In this document: positions 42,251 to 52,093 of the stretch, piece after piece
How positions within the stretch are numbered: position 1 is the stretch's first letter
Layout: each line of letters opens with the position of its first letter
From: Porticoccus litoralis
Lineage (GTDB): Bacteria; Pseudomonadota; Gammaproteobacteria; Pseudomonadales; Porticoccaceae
Direction of reading: 5' to 3'
Length of the DNA stretch: 64,000 nt
Assembly: GCF_030676955.1 (NCBI RefSeq)
Contig: NZ_JAUUUU010000001.1
Coordinates: 781,111 to 845,110 of the forward strand
Notes under the pieces: model-generated
What the model was told of the DNA's origin: nothing
Seen by the model: only the letters and a program-made list of their open reading frames with translations
Databases searched by the model: none
Translations under genes and position numbers: made by a program

Positions 42251-42276
42251 AAAAAGGCCCCTAACGGGGCCTTTTT
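42251..42276 (-). terminator. Rho-independent terminator downstream of mscS
   Basis: AAAAAGGCCCC (42251-42261), loop TAAC, GGGGCCTTTTT (42266-42276), just past the mscS stop on the minus strand. Confidence 0.88.
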
Positions 42277-42287
42277 CATGATAACAA

Positions 42288-43094
42288 CTAGGTATTGTCG
42301 GCCACCTTGTGCAGATGAACATCGGTCTGCGGGAAGGGGATGGAAATACCTTCCTGATCGAAACGCTTTTTAACCGCTTCGGTGAGTCCGAAATACACAC
42401 CCCAGTAGTCTGCCTTGTTCACCCAAGGACGAACGACAAAGTTCACACTGCTATCTGCCAGTTCGACCACGGCGATGGTCGGGGCTGGATCTTGAAGCAC
42501 GCGTTCATCGGCGCTGACCACTTCCTGAAGGACGGCTTTGGCTTTATCGATGTCATCGCCGTAGCTGATACCCATGATGAGATCCACCCGACGAGTATCG
42601 TTGGCAGAAAAGTTGGTGATTGTTCCGCCCATTACCTGACCATTGGGGATGATCACACGTTTGTTGTCACCGGTGTTCAGCTCGGTGGTAAACACCAGAA
42701 TTTTTGATACAGCGCCAGCTACACCGGCCACTTCAACAAAATCACCCACGCGGAAGGGCTTGAACATCAGTATCAACACGCCGGCGGCAAAGTTGGCCAG
42801 TGAACCCTGCAGAGCCAGGCCAACGGCCAGACCCGCGGCACCGATAACTGCGATAAAGGAGGCCGTTTGAATCCCCACCTGACCCAGTGCGGCAATTACC
42901 ACAAACACCAGCAGTGCGTAATAAACGAGGGCGGAAACAAAATGTTGAATAGCAACATCCACTTCCTTTTTACGCATCATGGTTTCAACGGTTTTGCTCA
43001 ACCATTTGGCCACGTATTTACCAACAACAAGGATGACAATTGCCATCAACACCTTGAAGCCGTAATACAAAATCATGTTTCCTAGTGTTTCCAT
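42288..43094 (-). CDS. mscS: Small-conductance mechanosensitive channel MscS
   Basis: 268 residues of the short MscS type. Three membrane helices; the pore helix reads ASFIAVIGAAGLAVGLALQGSLANFAAGVLILMFKPF (about 80-116) with the packed Ala/Gly pattern. The beta domain has GDFVEVAGVAGAV, and ELNTGDNKRVIIPNGQVMGGTITN is the conserved MscS signature. It releases solutes on hypo-osmotic shock. The ATG at 43094 has AAGGAGG, so the longer frame to 43136 is rejected. Confidence 0.95.
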   Translation of the reverse strand: METLGNMILYYGFKVLMAIVILVVGKYVAKWLSKTVETMMRKKEVDVAIQHFVSALVYYALLVFVVIAALGQVGIQTASFIAVIGAAGLAVGLALQGSLANFAAGVLILMFKPFRVGDFVEVAGVAGAVSKILVFTTELNTGDNKRVIIPNGQVMGGTITNFSANDTRRVDLIMGISYGDDIDKAKAVLQEVVSADERVLQDPAPTIAVVELADSSVNFVVRPWVNKADYWGVYFGLTEAVKKRFDQEGISIPFPQTDVHLHKVADNT

Positions 43095-43172
43095 TATTTC
43101 CTCCTTAGATAACGACTGTATAAACACCTGTCTCATCAGTGAGCCAGGTGAAAAGATGATGAATTTATTTCA

Positions 43173-43334
43173 TTAGTTCAGGGTAACCCAAAGCGCGTGA
43201 ATGATACCTGGCACATAGAAGAACAGGCACAGGATGATATTGATGACGAGGTCCTTACCAGCACCCTTCTTCAGAAAAACAGCCAGTGGTGGCAACAGCA
43301 GCGAAGCAATGATCAAAAGTACTTTGTTATCCAT
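43173..43334 (-). CDS. YqaE/Pmp3-family small membrane protein
   Basis: 53 residues with two membrane helices: LIIASLLLPPLAVFLKKG and NIILCLFFYVPGIIHALWV, the signature of the YqaE/Pmp3 family, linked to salt and membrane-potential stress. GAGG lies 8 nt before the ATG at 43334. It precedes mscS, giving an envelope-stress group with GlsB. Confidence 0.9.
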   Translation of the reverse strand: MDNKVLLIIASLLLPPLAVFLKKGAGKDLVINIILCLFFYVPGIIHALWVTLN

Positions 43335-43458
43335 CCGTTTATCCTCACGGTCATTGTGTATGGTCTGCATATTAGGGCAGAGTGCGTTTCAATATAGTGA
43401 AAAGCCTTTTTTAGGTAAACAAATTTAATCTGTTTACTCTAAAAGAGAAGTGACTGGA

Positions 43459-45714
43459 TTAATCCATGCCGACCACTTCTACGCGATCTACTTTCTGAAA
43501 ACCTCTTGGCAACTTGTTGCCCCGACGGCCCCGTTCACCCCGGTAGTGTTCAAGATCCGCCGACTTCAGGTTGAGGTAACGCTTGCCCGAATGCACTAGC
43601 AGTTGTTGCTGAGCCGTCACCACGGCAATACCTATCATAAACTCCTCGCGGCTTTGCACCCGTGAGGAGGGAATATTGATAATTTTGTTGCCTTTACCCC
43701 GTGCAAGCCGGGGCAGTTCATCCAGAGGGAAGACCAACATACGCCCTTCGTTGCTCACGGCAACCACCAAGCTGCCTTCTGCTTCGGCAATTCTCACCGG
43801 TGGTAGAACACGCGCACCCTTGGGAATGGACAGCGCATTTTTGCCTGCCCGGTTTTTACTTTGCAGGTCTGCCAGCGTGGCCACAAAACCGTAACCGGCA
43901 TCCGTTGCCATCAGCACTGGCTGAGTGTCATCTCCCATCAACACACCAACAAAGTTTGCCCCTGACGGCGCATTGAGCCGCCCGGTCACAGGTTCTCCCT
44001 GTCCTCGGGCGGAGGGCAGACTATGGGCGGAAAGTGCATAGGTTCGTCCTGTGGAGTCCAGCAGGATGGCATTCTGGTTACTGCGGCCCTTGGCCGAGCA
44101 AAGATAATGGTCACCGGATTTATAGCTCAACGAGCCCGGGTCAATATCATGGCCTTTTGCCGCCCGAATCCAGCCTTTCTCGGACAGGACAACGGTCACC
44201 GCTTCGGACACCATCAGCTCTGTTTCAGAGAACGCCCTGGCTTCTTCACGGCTGGCGAGGGGCGACAGGCGCGCGTCACCGAAATCCTCAGCCACCGCCA
44301 TCAGCTCCTTCCGTATCAGGGTTTTCAAGCGGTTTGCCGAACCGAGAATTTTTTCCAGTTCGGCTTTTTCTGCAGCCAACTCTTCCTGCTCAGCACGAAT
44401 ACGTACTTCTTCCAGGCGCGCCAGTTGCCGCAGCTTAGTATCAAGAATGTATTCTGCCTGCACGTCGCTGAGGGCAAAACGTTTGATCAGTACGGGCTTT
44501 GGTTCGTCTTCATTGCGGATGATGCGGATCACTTCATCAATATTCAGGAAAGCGATCAGCAAGCCCTCCAGAAGGTGCAGGCGGTGATCCACTTTATCCA
44601 GCCGATACTGTAGCCGCCGCCGCACGGTAGCCGTGCGGAAACTGAGCCACTCGCTGAGAATGGTGTTGAGCGGCTTGACCTCTGGACGACCGTCAATGCC
44701 GATCATGTTGAGATTGATCCGGTAATTCTTCTCCAGGTCAGTGGTGGCAAACAGGTGGTTCAACAGGCCATCGACATCAATGCGATTGGAGCGCGGTACG
44801 ATGACCAACCGGGTCGGGTTCTCGTGGTCGGACTCATCCCGCAGGTCCGCCACCATCGGCAGTTTTTTGGCCTGCATCTGGGCCGCAATCTGCTCCAGCA
44901 CCCGGGCACCCGACACCTGATACGGCAACCCGGTAACGATGATATCCCCATCCTCCCGCTGCCACACCGCCCTCATTTTCAGGCTACCCCGACCTGTTTC
45001 ATAGGTTTTCAGAATGTCATCACGGGGCGTAATAATTTCTGCTTCTGTAGGATAGTCCGGCCCCTGGATATGCTCGCAGAGCTGGGCCACAGTAGCTTTC
45101 GGCTCATCCAGCAGACGCACACAGGCACTGATCACTTCCCGCAGATTATGCGGTGGTATATCCGTAGCCATGCCCACCGCAATACCGGTGGTGCCATTCA
45201 GCAAAACATGGGGCGCCCTGGCTGGCAAAATTTCCGGCTCATCCATGGTGCCATCGAAGTTCGGCTTCCAGTCGACCGTCCCCTGTCCCAGCTCAGATAA
45301 AAGGACTTCAGCAAAGCGCGCGAGCTTCGATTCGGTATAACGCATAGCGGCAAAGGATTTCGGGTCATCTGCAGACCCCCAGTTACCCTGCCCGTCAATT
45401 AATGGGTAGCGATAGGAAAATGGCTGTGCCATCAATACCATGGCTTCATAGGCTGCGCTGTCGCCGTGGGGGTGGAACTTGCCGATCACATCCCCCACCG
45501 TGCGCGCTGACTTTTTGTATTTGGCGGTGGATTTCAAACCCAGCTCGCTCATGGCATAGACAATCCGTCGCTGCACTGGCTTCAAACCATCGCCAATATG
45601 CGGCAGTGCACGGTCAAGGATCACGTACATGGAATAGTCCAGGTAGGCCTTTTCCGCATAGTTGCGCAGCGCAACCTGCTCTATTGCGGGGTTTATGGGC
45701 GTGGTGTCTGTCAT
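43459..45714 (-). CDS. parC: DNA topoisomerase IV subunit A
   Basis: 751 residues. The breakage-reunion domain begins RNYAEKAYLDYSMYVILDRALP; AAMRYTESKL holds the catalytic tyrosine. The quinolone-resistance region reads GKFHPHGDSAAYEAM, with the wild-type Ser and Glu at the positions usually mutated. The C-terminal beta-pinwheel follows (about 490-751). It decatenates chromosomes with ParE. Third gene after parE and a DUF748 gene, with 27 nt between the DUF748 stop and its start. Confidence 0.97.
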   Translation of the reverse strand: MTDTTPINPAIEQVALRNYAEKAYLDYSMYVILDRALPHIGDGLKPVQRRIVYAMSELGLKSTAKYKKSARTVGDVIGKFHPHGDSAAYEAMVLMAQPFSYRYPLIDGQGNWGSADDPKSFAAMRYTESKLARFAEVLLSELGQGTVDWKPNFDGTMDEPEILPARAPHVLLNGTTGIAVGMATDIPPHNLREVISACVRLLDEPKATVAQLCEHIQGPDYPTEAEIITPRDDILKTYETGRGSLKMRAVWQREDGDIIVTGLPYQVSGARVLEQIAAQMQAKKLPMVADLRDESDHENPTRLVIVPRSNRIDVDGLLNHLFATTDLEKNYRINLNMIGIDGRPEVKPLNTILSEWLSFRTATVRRRLQYRLDKVDHRLHLLEGLLIAFLNIDEVIRIIRNEDEPKPVLIKRFALSDVQAEYILDTKLRQLARLEEVRIRAEQEELAAEKAELEKILGSANRLKTLIRKELMAVAEDFGDARLSPLASREEARAFSETELMVSEAVTVVLSEKGWIRAAKGHDIDPGSLSYKSGDHYLCSAKGRSNQNAILLDSTGRTYALSAHSLPSARGQGEPVTGRLNAPSGANFVGVLMGDDTQPVLMATDAGYGFVATLADLQSKNRAGKNALSIPKGARVLPPVRIAEAEGSLVVAVSNEGRMLVFPLDELPRLARGKGNKIINIPSSRVQSREEFMIGIAVVTAQQQLLVHSGKRYLNLKSADLEHYRGERGRRGNKLPRGFQKVDRVEVVGMD

Positions 45715-45741
45715 AAATGTACTTGTCCGTCTGTTTACTGA

Positions 45742-48600
45742 TTATTGCCCGATGGAAATGGTCATCGCCGGGGGCTTGTCGAGCGCTTTTTCAAATGCAC
45801 CTGTGCACAGAATCATCTGTCCTGGCTTCACCCCCGCATCCACCAGATAGGCCTTGGCAACCTCGGTACGCTGATCCGCCAACTGTTTCATGGCCGTTAC
45901 CTGTTCGGGAGTGATGACTGGCTCGGACGCTGCGACCTCTTCCTGTGTATTTTTGTTTGTATCCTTCTGCTCCGCTTTATCGGCATTTTTGGCGCCATCC
46001 TGGGCATAGACACTCATCCAGTCCTGGCGTGTGGAAGGTGCGCAAAACAGAAGATGCAGCTGCTGTCGGGCCTTGAGCATTTGCGCAATTTTGTTGAGGT
46101 TTTCATGGGCGGGATCATCCAGAGCCGCCATGCCTGGAGCAAAGGGCACCGGCTGAAATGCCAGGTTGGCGAGGCTGTCCCCGATTAACGATTTTGCCAA
46201 CAACCCGAATGGCAGGTAGTAGTTGACCACACTTTCCGCGATAACTTTGAACAACACCTTGTTGATAATTTTGCTGAGAGAAAACTCTGGTGCGTTGATG
46301 TTGCCGCCTATGGGCAGCTTCAACTCAATCGTGCCGTCATTGTCTCGCAACAGTGAAAGCGCAAACTCCAGAGGCACGCCCAGCTCCTCTGCTCCCTCCG
46401 GCAGTTCATCCTTTTTCAAGGGCGAGACTTTCAGCTCATGAAACCGGGTTGTAATCTCGGCATCAATTTTATCTTCCCTCACAGCCAAGTCGATGTCCGC
46501 ATCCACCGAGCCATTATCCAGGTGATAACCGATGAACTTCCCGGCGTAACCGGACAGATTACGGACATCAACCCCGTGGAGTTCGCCATCAATGCTTGTA
46601 TTAAGGTGGTCGCCAAAGGGGGCGAGATCACCTGCCAGCTTCAAATAACCAAAACGGTTAACCCCGAGGTTAAAGTTGAGGGTTGCCCCCTTATCGGGAC
46701 GGGTGGCATCCAGATGCTGGATGGACAGGCCCAGCTTTGAAAACTGTTGAGACAATGCCGGCGAAACACTTTCATCCAGAACCCGAACCTGCCCCTGTTG
46801 GCCAATCAGGACTTCACCGATTTGCAGTTGCATGGGGGGATCACCACCGTCTGACGGAGAGCTCTCACCGGGTTCATCAGGAGCTTCTCCGGCTGCCTTA
46901 CCGATAAAACGATTTAATTCTTCGAGCATCACCAATTGGCCATCGCTATCACGATGCAGAAAGATGTCCGGATCAATAATTTCCAGTTGTGCCAGAGCCA
47001 GTACCGACGGCGATTTTGACAGACCTTTGAGGGATACAGCGGGTACTCGCACATAGTGCTCGACACCCTCCACCTCAGTAACGGGCGCCATAATTGCCAG
47101 CTTGTCGACGCGGAAACTTTCCAGACCAACAACATCGGCGCCAGCGGTCAGGCTCTGCAAGGTCAGGGCATCCAAAGACAGCAGCTCCTGCTCCGCCATA
47201 ATCTGCAGTTGTGATGTTTTCAGACTTCCCAAAGAAAATGTTTTTTGAGGTGTCGGCGAGACCTCTACTTCGGCATCGCCAGTCGAAGCTTCTGACGAGC
47301 TCTCGGGAATCAGTTGTGCCATGAGTGTCGGAGCGAATGCCAGTTGTCCGTTGTCCAGCGTCTGTAAATGAAGCTGTGTATCGCCTAACGCAATACTGTC
47401 CAGCTCAATCTTTTCACCAACCGTCAGCCCCGCTACATCCAGCTGTGACAGAGACAGGGCACTTTTGTCAGCCCCGGGCAATACCACCATTTTGGCCAGC
47501 TGCAAGCCCTCCAGTGACACCTCGGCACCGTCCAGGCCAAGTCCCTGCAAGTTCAACCCTGACATCGCCAGCAATGAACGGTCAGTAGCAACAGCAACAT
47601 GCCCCAGGGAAAACTGACTTAAAGCGACAGGGGTAGACTTGACAGGCTCTGCTTCAGACTGATCTTTGGCCGGAGTGTCAGACAAAGCAGTCACTCTTTC
47701 CATGATCGCTGGCGCAAACGTCAGCTGCCCTTCCTGGCTCAACTGTAACTGCGCCGATAACTCTCCCAGCAACAGTTTCTCCACCGAGATATTGTCAGAA
47801 GCTGACAGCACCTGCAGTTCTGCCCTGTCCAGTTGTAACGCCCGGTCTGTTTCCGGTAACAACGAGATACTTTCAACAGCCAGGTTATCCAGGTGCCACA
47901 GACGCATATCGGGGCTGACCAAATTGACCAGGCTGACAGAGTCGATGGCAAGCAGTGAAAGCGGCTGCAGACGGTCATACCAGCGCAGCTCTTGTAACTG
48001 GATTCCCGGTACCAACAGTGCGCCGTCCTCCCCCAACTTGAGGTCAAGTTCCCCGGTGTGTGTTAGCTCGCCGAGATGGGCACATTGATTCGCCAACGTT
48101 AGATTTGCTGCATCGACACGGGAATAACAGATATCCAGGTTGTTCAGGCTGAGCTGCTCGAGGGATATCCTGTCAATGCCGCCCCCCGAACTACTCGTTT
48201 CTGCTTCTGCCACGGCATCGGGACTATCACCTGTCGGAATAGAGATTCCGCCGATACGCAGTATGCCTGGGCCCTGAACCAGATCGATCGCCAAGGTATC
48301 CAGTTTCAGCTCCTCAATCTGGAGCCACTGATCGCTCAATGGCCGCCAGGCAATATTGACGAGCAGTTCATTCACCGCCAATTGCTCACCATTGGCAGCA
48401 CGCACCTGCACATCGTTAATTTGTACGGAGCCCATTATCGGTCGGATACTGATATAGCCAATGGAGGCTTCGAGGCCCTGCCTGTTCAGCCAGGTTTCCG
48501 CCTGCCAGCGCACCACAAATGGCAGCAGCGTAATCACCACTACGAGCAGAACAAGCAGGCTGATGATCAGATATTTGGCGACTCTTGAAACAACTCTCAT
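45742..48600 (-). CDS. DUF748-domain (AsmA-like) envelope protein
   Basis: 952 residues. One N-terminal membrane helix (YLIISLLVLLVVVITLLPFVV), then long repeating beta-rich stretches with periodic L/V and LQSLTLG-type units, as in DUF748/AsmA-like proteins thought to span the periplasm. A C-terminal part (about 700-800) resembles the DUF748 core (HELKVSPLKKDELPEGAEELGVPLEFALSLLRDNDGTIELKLPI). Such proteins are linked to envelope lipid homeostasis; a specific role here is inference. ATG 48600 has AAGGAG. It sits between parE and parC. Confidence 0.8.
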   Translation of the reverse strand: MRVVSRVAKYLIISLLVLLVVVITLLPFVVRWQAETWLNRQGLEASIGYISIRPIMGSVQINDVQVRAANGEQLAVNELLVNIAWRPLSDQWLQIEELKLDTLAIDLVQGPGILRIGGISIPTGDSPDAVAEAETSSSGGGIDRISLEQLSLNNLDICYSRVDAANLTLANQCAHLGELTHTGELDLKLGEDGALLVPGIQLQELRWYDRLQPLSLLAIDSVSLVNLVSPDMRLWHLDNLAVESISLLPETDRALQLDRAELQVLSASDNISVEKLLLGELSAQLQLSQEGQLTFAPAIMERVTALSDTPAKDQSEAEPVKSTPVALSQFSLGHVAVATDRSLLAMSGLNLQGLGLDGAEVSLEGLQLAKMVVLPGADKSALSLSQLDVAGLTVGEKIELDSIALGDTQLHLQTLDNGQLAFAPTLMAQLIPESSSEASTGDAEVEVSPTPQKTFSLGSLKTSQLQIMAEQELLSLDALTLQSLTAGADVVGLESFRVDKLAIMAPVTEVEGVEHYVRVPAVSLKGLSKSPSVLALAQLEIIDPDIFLHRDSDGQLVMLEELNRFIGKAAGEAPDEPGESSPSDGGDPPMQLQIGEVLIGQQGQVRVLDESVSPALSQQFSKLGLSIQHLDATRPDKGATLNFNLGVNRFGYLKLAGDLAPFGDHLNTSIDGELHGVDVRNLSGYAGKFIGYHLDNGSVDADIDLAVREDKIDAEITTRFHELKVSPLKKDELPEGAEELGVPLEFALSLLRDNDGTIELKLPIGGNINAPEFSLSKIINKVLFKVIAESVVNYYLPFGLLAKSLIGDSLANLAFQPVPFAPGMAALDDPAHENLNKIAQMLKARQQLHLLFCAPSTRQDWMSVYAQDGAKNADKAEQKDTNKNTQEEVAASEPVITPEQVTAMKQLADQRTEVAKAYLVDAGVKPGQMILCTGAFEKALDKPPAMTISIGQ

Positions 48601-48667
48601 GGATTCACTCCTTGCACTGAACGCCACATTGATAGCACTGGGCTGTCATCGTGACCACAGGATGCTC

Positions 48668-50551
48668 CTAGACATCCGCAAGATTACCGCGCTGTTGCAG
48701 CCATTCCTTGCGGTCCCCTGCGCGCTTTTTCGCCAGCAACATATCGAGCAGGCTATTGGTGTCATCACCCGCCTCGATGGTGAGCTGAACAAGGCGGCGG
48801 GTGTCCGGGTCCATGGTGGTTTCCCGCAATTGTATGGGGTTCATTTCCCCCAGCCCCTTGAAGCGCTGCACATTGACTTTGCCCCGCTTGTTCTCGGCCT
48901 CGATACGATCGAGAACGCCCTGTTTCTCGCCTTCATCCAGGGCGTAGTAGACGTCTTTACCCACATCTATGCGATACAGCGGCGGCATGGCCACATACAC
49001 ATGGCCAGCGCTGACCAGCGGTCTGAAGTGCCTGACAAACAGCGCACATAACAGCGTGGCAATGTGCAGTCCATCTGAGTCCGCATCGGCCAGAATACAG
49101 ATTTTGTGGTAGCGCAAGCCATCCAGCTCATCGCTACCGGGATCAATTCCGAGCGCTACGGAAATATCGTGCACCTCCTGGGAGGCGAGAATTTCCTGGC
49201 TGTCCACTTCCCAGGTGTTCAGAATTTTGCCACGCAACGGCATGATGGCCTGGTTTTCCCGGTTACGGGCCTGCTTGGCAGAGCCTCCTGCCGAATCACC
49301 TTCCACCAAAAACAATTCGCCCAGTTCAGGGCTATCGCTGGAACAGTCTGCCAATTTACCGGGCAGCGCCGGTCCTGAAGTGACCTTTTTCCGCGCCACC
49401 TTTTTACTGGCGCGCAACCGACGCTGGGCATTGTTAATACAAAGCTCTGCCAGTCGTTCGGCATCCTCGGTGTGCTGGTTTAGCCAGAGACTGAAGGCAT
49501 CTTTGACCACCCCGGATACAAAGGCCGCGGCTTCCCTGGAGGAAAGACGCTCCTTGGTCTGCCCTGAAAACTGGGGGTCTGTCAGCTTGGAGGAAAGCAC
49601 AAAACAGCATTTATCCCAGATATCATCGGGCGTCAGCTTGACACCCCGGGGCAACAGGTTTCTGAACTCGCAAAATTCACGCATGGCTTCCAGCAGCCCG
49701 GTGCGTAGTCCGTTGACATGGGTGCCTCCCTGGGGCGTGGGGATCAAGTTGACATAACTTTCCTGGGTTAAATCACCACCCTCTGGCAACCATTGCAGGG
49801 CCCAATCCACCGCTTCGGTTTCCGCGGCAAAGCTGCCAACAAACGGCGTCGTGGGCAAAACCTCCCAACCGGTCGTTGTGCTGCAAAGATAATCTGCCAG
49901 CCCGTCTTCGTAACACCAGTTCTCGGTTTCGCCACTGGCCTCATCCTTGAACGTCACCTCCAGGCCAGCGCAAAGCACTGCCTTGGCGCGCAACACATGC
50001 TTCAGCCGTGAAACGGAATATTTGACCGTATCAAAGTATTTCGGATCGGGGAGAAAACGCAGCTCAGTGCCTGTATTGCGCTGGCCACAGCTATCCACCA
50101 CTGCCAGCTCAGTCACTTTATTGCCGCCGGAAAAACCCATGCGGTAGACACTGCCGCCGCGTCGGATAGTCACTTCCAGCTTGCTGGAAAGCGCATTGAC
50201 CACAGACACACCGACGCCATGCAGACCGCCGGAGAACTGGTAGTTTTTATTGGAAAACTTGCCCCCCGCATGCAGGGTGGAAAGGATCACCTCCACGCCG
50301 GGCAGTCCCTGTTCCGGGTGAATATCCACCGGCATGCCTCGCCCGTTGTCACAGACGGACAACGAGCCATCCTTATATAACACCACATCGATTTTACTGG
50401 CATGACCCGCGAGGGCCTCGTCGACGCTGTTATCGATCACCTCTTGGGCCAGGTGGTTGGGGCGCGCCGTATCCGTGTACATACCCGGCCGCTTGCGAAC
50501 CGGGTCGAGCCCAGTGAGGACTTCAATATCTTCTGCGGTATAGTTATTCAT
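48668..50551 (-). CDS. parE: DNA topoisomerase IV subunit B
   Basis: 627 residues: GHKL ATPase domain (EVIDNSVDEALAGHA, CDNGRGMPVDIH, GGLHGVGVSVVNALS), transducer, and TOPRIM domain with LFLVEGDSAGGSAKQAR and ADADSDGLHIATLL. It starts MNNYTAEDIEVLTGLDPVRKRPGMY at ATG 50551, 8 nt inside the end of yqiA; the frame to 50638 would lie within yqiA and is rejected. Confidence 0.97.
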   Translation of the reverse strand: MNNYTAEDIEVLTGLDPVRKRPGMYTDTARPNHLAQEVIDNSVDEALAGHASKIDVVLYKDGSLSVCDNGRGMPVDIHPEQGLPGVEVILSTLHAGGKFSNKNYQFSGGLHGVGVSVVNALSSKLEVTIRRGGSVYRMGFSGGNKVTELAVVDSCGQRNTGTELRFLPDPKYFDTVKYSVSRLKHVLRAKAVLCAGLEVTFKDEASGETENWCYEDGLADYLCSTTTGWEVLPTTPFVGSFAAETEAVDWALQWLPEGGDLTQESYVNLIPTPQGGTHVNGLRTGLLEAMREFCEFRNLLPRGVKLTPDDIWDKCCFVLSSKLTDPQFSGQTKERLSSREAAAFVSGVVKDAFSLWLNQHTEDAERLAELCINNAQRRLRASKKVARKKVTSGPALPGKLADCSSDSPELGELFLVEGDSAGGSAKQARNRENQAIMPLRGKILNTWEVDSQEILASQEVHDISVALGIDPGSDELDGLRYHKICILADADSDGLHIATLLCALFVRHFRPLVSAGHVYVAMPPLYRIDVGKDVYYALDEGEKQGVLDRIEAENKRGKVNVQRFKGLGEMNPIQLRETTMDPDTRRLVQLTIEAGDDTNSLLDMLLAKKRAGDRKEWLQQRGNLADV

Positions 50552-51128
50552 GGATCTCCGGTGACAACTGCAAAAAGTCAAAAATGTCGGGAAGAAAGCG
50601 CTCGAAATGCTGGAAGCTGTGATCGCCGCCCTGCTCAATGGTCATGCGACATCCGTCGTACCTGGCTTCGGCTTGTCGATAATCCAGCACCTCGTCTTCA
50701 GTCTGCAACAATACCCAATAGCGGTCCCGATGTAGAGGTGTTCTCACCTCAAGACGGTGAACTTCGTCCACATGCTTTTGTTCGAGCACGTAGCGTTCAC
50801 CGGTATGGTAATTGGCATTTTCACCCAGGTAATCAAGCATCATCTTATACGGCATCACCGCCGGGTTGACCAACACCGCTCGCAGGGAATACTGCTCTGC
50901 CAACCAGGTTGCGTAATACCCCCCCATGGAACTCCCCACCAGGCCAACCGGCTGTTTGGCCGACTCAACCAAAGCCTGCAACTGCCTGATGGCTTTGTCC
51001 GGCTCATTGTTCAACCGGGGGCAGTGAAAGGGAACGTCAGGGTAATGGAGGGAAAGCCACTCTGCAGTCTGGCGGGACTTGAGGGATGCGGGCGAACTGT
51101 TGAACCCGTGAATATAAATTAATGCCAT
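50544..51128 (-). CDS. yqiA: YqiA/YcfP-family alpha/beta hydrolase (esterase)
   Basis: 194 residues: MALIYIHGFNSSPASLKSR, nucleophile elbow GLVGSSMGGYYATWLA (Ser near 88), catalytic Asp in LLQTEDEVLDY and His in GGDHSFQHFE. A small esterase encoded upstream of parE as in other gammaproteobacteria; the natural substrate is unknown. Confidence 0.92.
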   Translation of the reverse strand: MALIYIHGFNSSPASLKSRQTAEWLSLHYPDVPFHCPRLNNEPDKAIRQLQALVESAKQPVGLVGSSMGGYYATWLAEQYSLRAVLVNPAVMPYKMMLDYLGENANYHTGERYVLEQKHVDEVHRLEVRTPLHRDRYWVLLQTEDEVLDYRQAEARYDGCRMTIEQGGDHSFQHFERFLPDIFDFLQLSPEIHE

Positions 51129-51242
51129 ACCAGGCGGTTCATCGCTGTGACTGAAGCCAGTGATTATAGCGGGATATGGTAATGGATAAGAACTGCTCCC
51201 CGGCAGATTCAGGCTTTCACGAAAATGGACAGTGGATCGATA

Positions 51243-52043
51243 CTAATAACCTATGCAGTGCCGGTCCGCCTGCCAATTATTCCCATCGATAAACTCCACA
51301 CCCGTCTCGATACAGCCGTCCTCATGGAGGTTTATCCAGCGATAACCCGGCGGCTGGCGACAGAGCTCAAAATCATCGCTTGCGGGGGCAAACTGAAAGC
51401 AGGTGGAGGGAGCGGAATAGACAGGAATGCCATCCCAGTCAGACAGGTAGTTCTGGTGGACGTGGCCACTGAATACGCCACGAATGTTATCCGCCTGCTG
51501 CAGCAGGCGGTGGAGCGAAGAATGGTTTTCTATGCGCTGTTTGTCGAGCCAGCGGCAATCAACTGATGTTGGCGGATGATGCACAAACAACACCACATGA
51601 TGATTCCTGTACTCGGCAAGCAGCTTTTCCAGAAGAGTCAACTCGGAGGCGGCCAGTTTACCGGCAACCTGGCCGGGCACGGCACTCACCAGGAATATCG
51701 CCACCCAGCGGCCCAACTGGACGACACGCTGAAAAGGCTGTCCCATGACCTGCTGCATGACATCAAAGTTATCGTGGTTCCCCGGCAACCAGGCCAACGG
51801 GGGAATAGTCGGCAGCATTTGTTCAAATAGCCGGTAGGCACCAGCCTCGCCATCGGCGGCAATATCGCCGGTGATGGCCAGCAAATCACAGTCTGCAAGT
51901 TCGCCGTGGAGTCTACTCATCACGGCCTTCAGACTCTCCGCTGTGTTGATACCCGCCAAGACGAACTGGTCATCCTGGCCAAGATGGCAATCTGTCAACT
52001 GAACCAGCTTGATAGCTCTATGATCAGGCGAATGAAGTGACAA
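51243..52043 (-). CDS. cpdA: 3',5'-cyclic AMP phosphodiesterase CpdA
   Basis: 266 residues of the class III metallophosphoesterase fold. Metal-site motifs: QLTDCHLG, GDIAADG, LPGNHDNFD, VLFVHHPP and GHVHQNY. It hydrolyses cAMP and so tunes CRP-dependent regulation. I choose a TTG start at 52041-52043 (MSLHSPDHRAIKLVQLTDCH) because GGGAGA lies about 7 nt upstream and no ATG or GTG exists nearby; the open frame to 52178 would overlap the DUF1249 gene by 85 nt. Confidence 0.92.
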   Translation of the reverse strand: MSLHSPDHRAIKLVQLTDCHLGQDDQFVLAGINTAESLKAVMSRLHGELADCDLLAITGDIAADGEAGAYRLFEQMLPTIPPLAWLPGNHDNFDVMQQVMGQPFQRVVQLGRWVAIFLVSAVPGQVAGKLAASELTLLEKLLAEYRNHHVVLFVHHPPTSVDCRWLDKQRIENHSSLHRLLQQADNIRGVFSGHVHQNYLSDWDGIPVYSAPSTCFQFAPASDDFELCRQPPGYRWINLHEDGCIETGVEFIDGNNWQADRHCIGY

Positions 52044-52093
52044 TGTTCTTCTCCCTATACCGACTGCGTACAGACACTTGACCCAAAAGGTCG

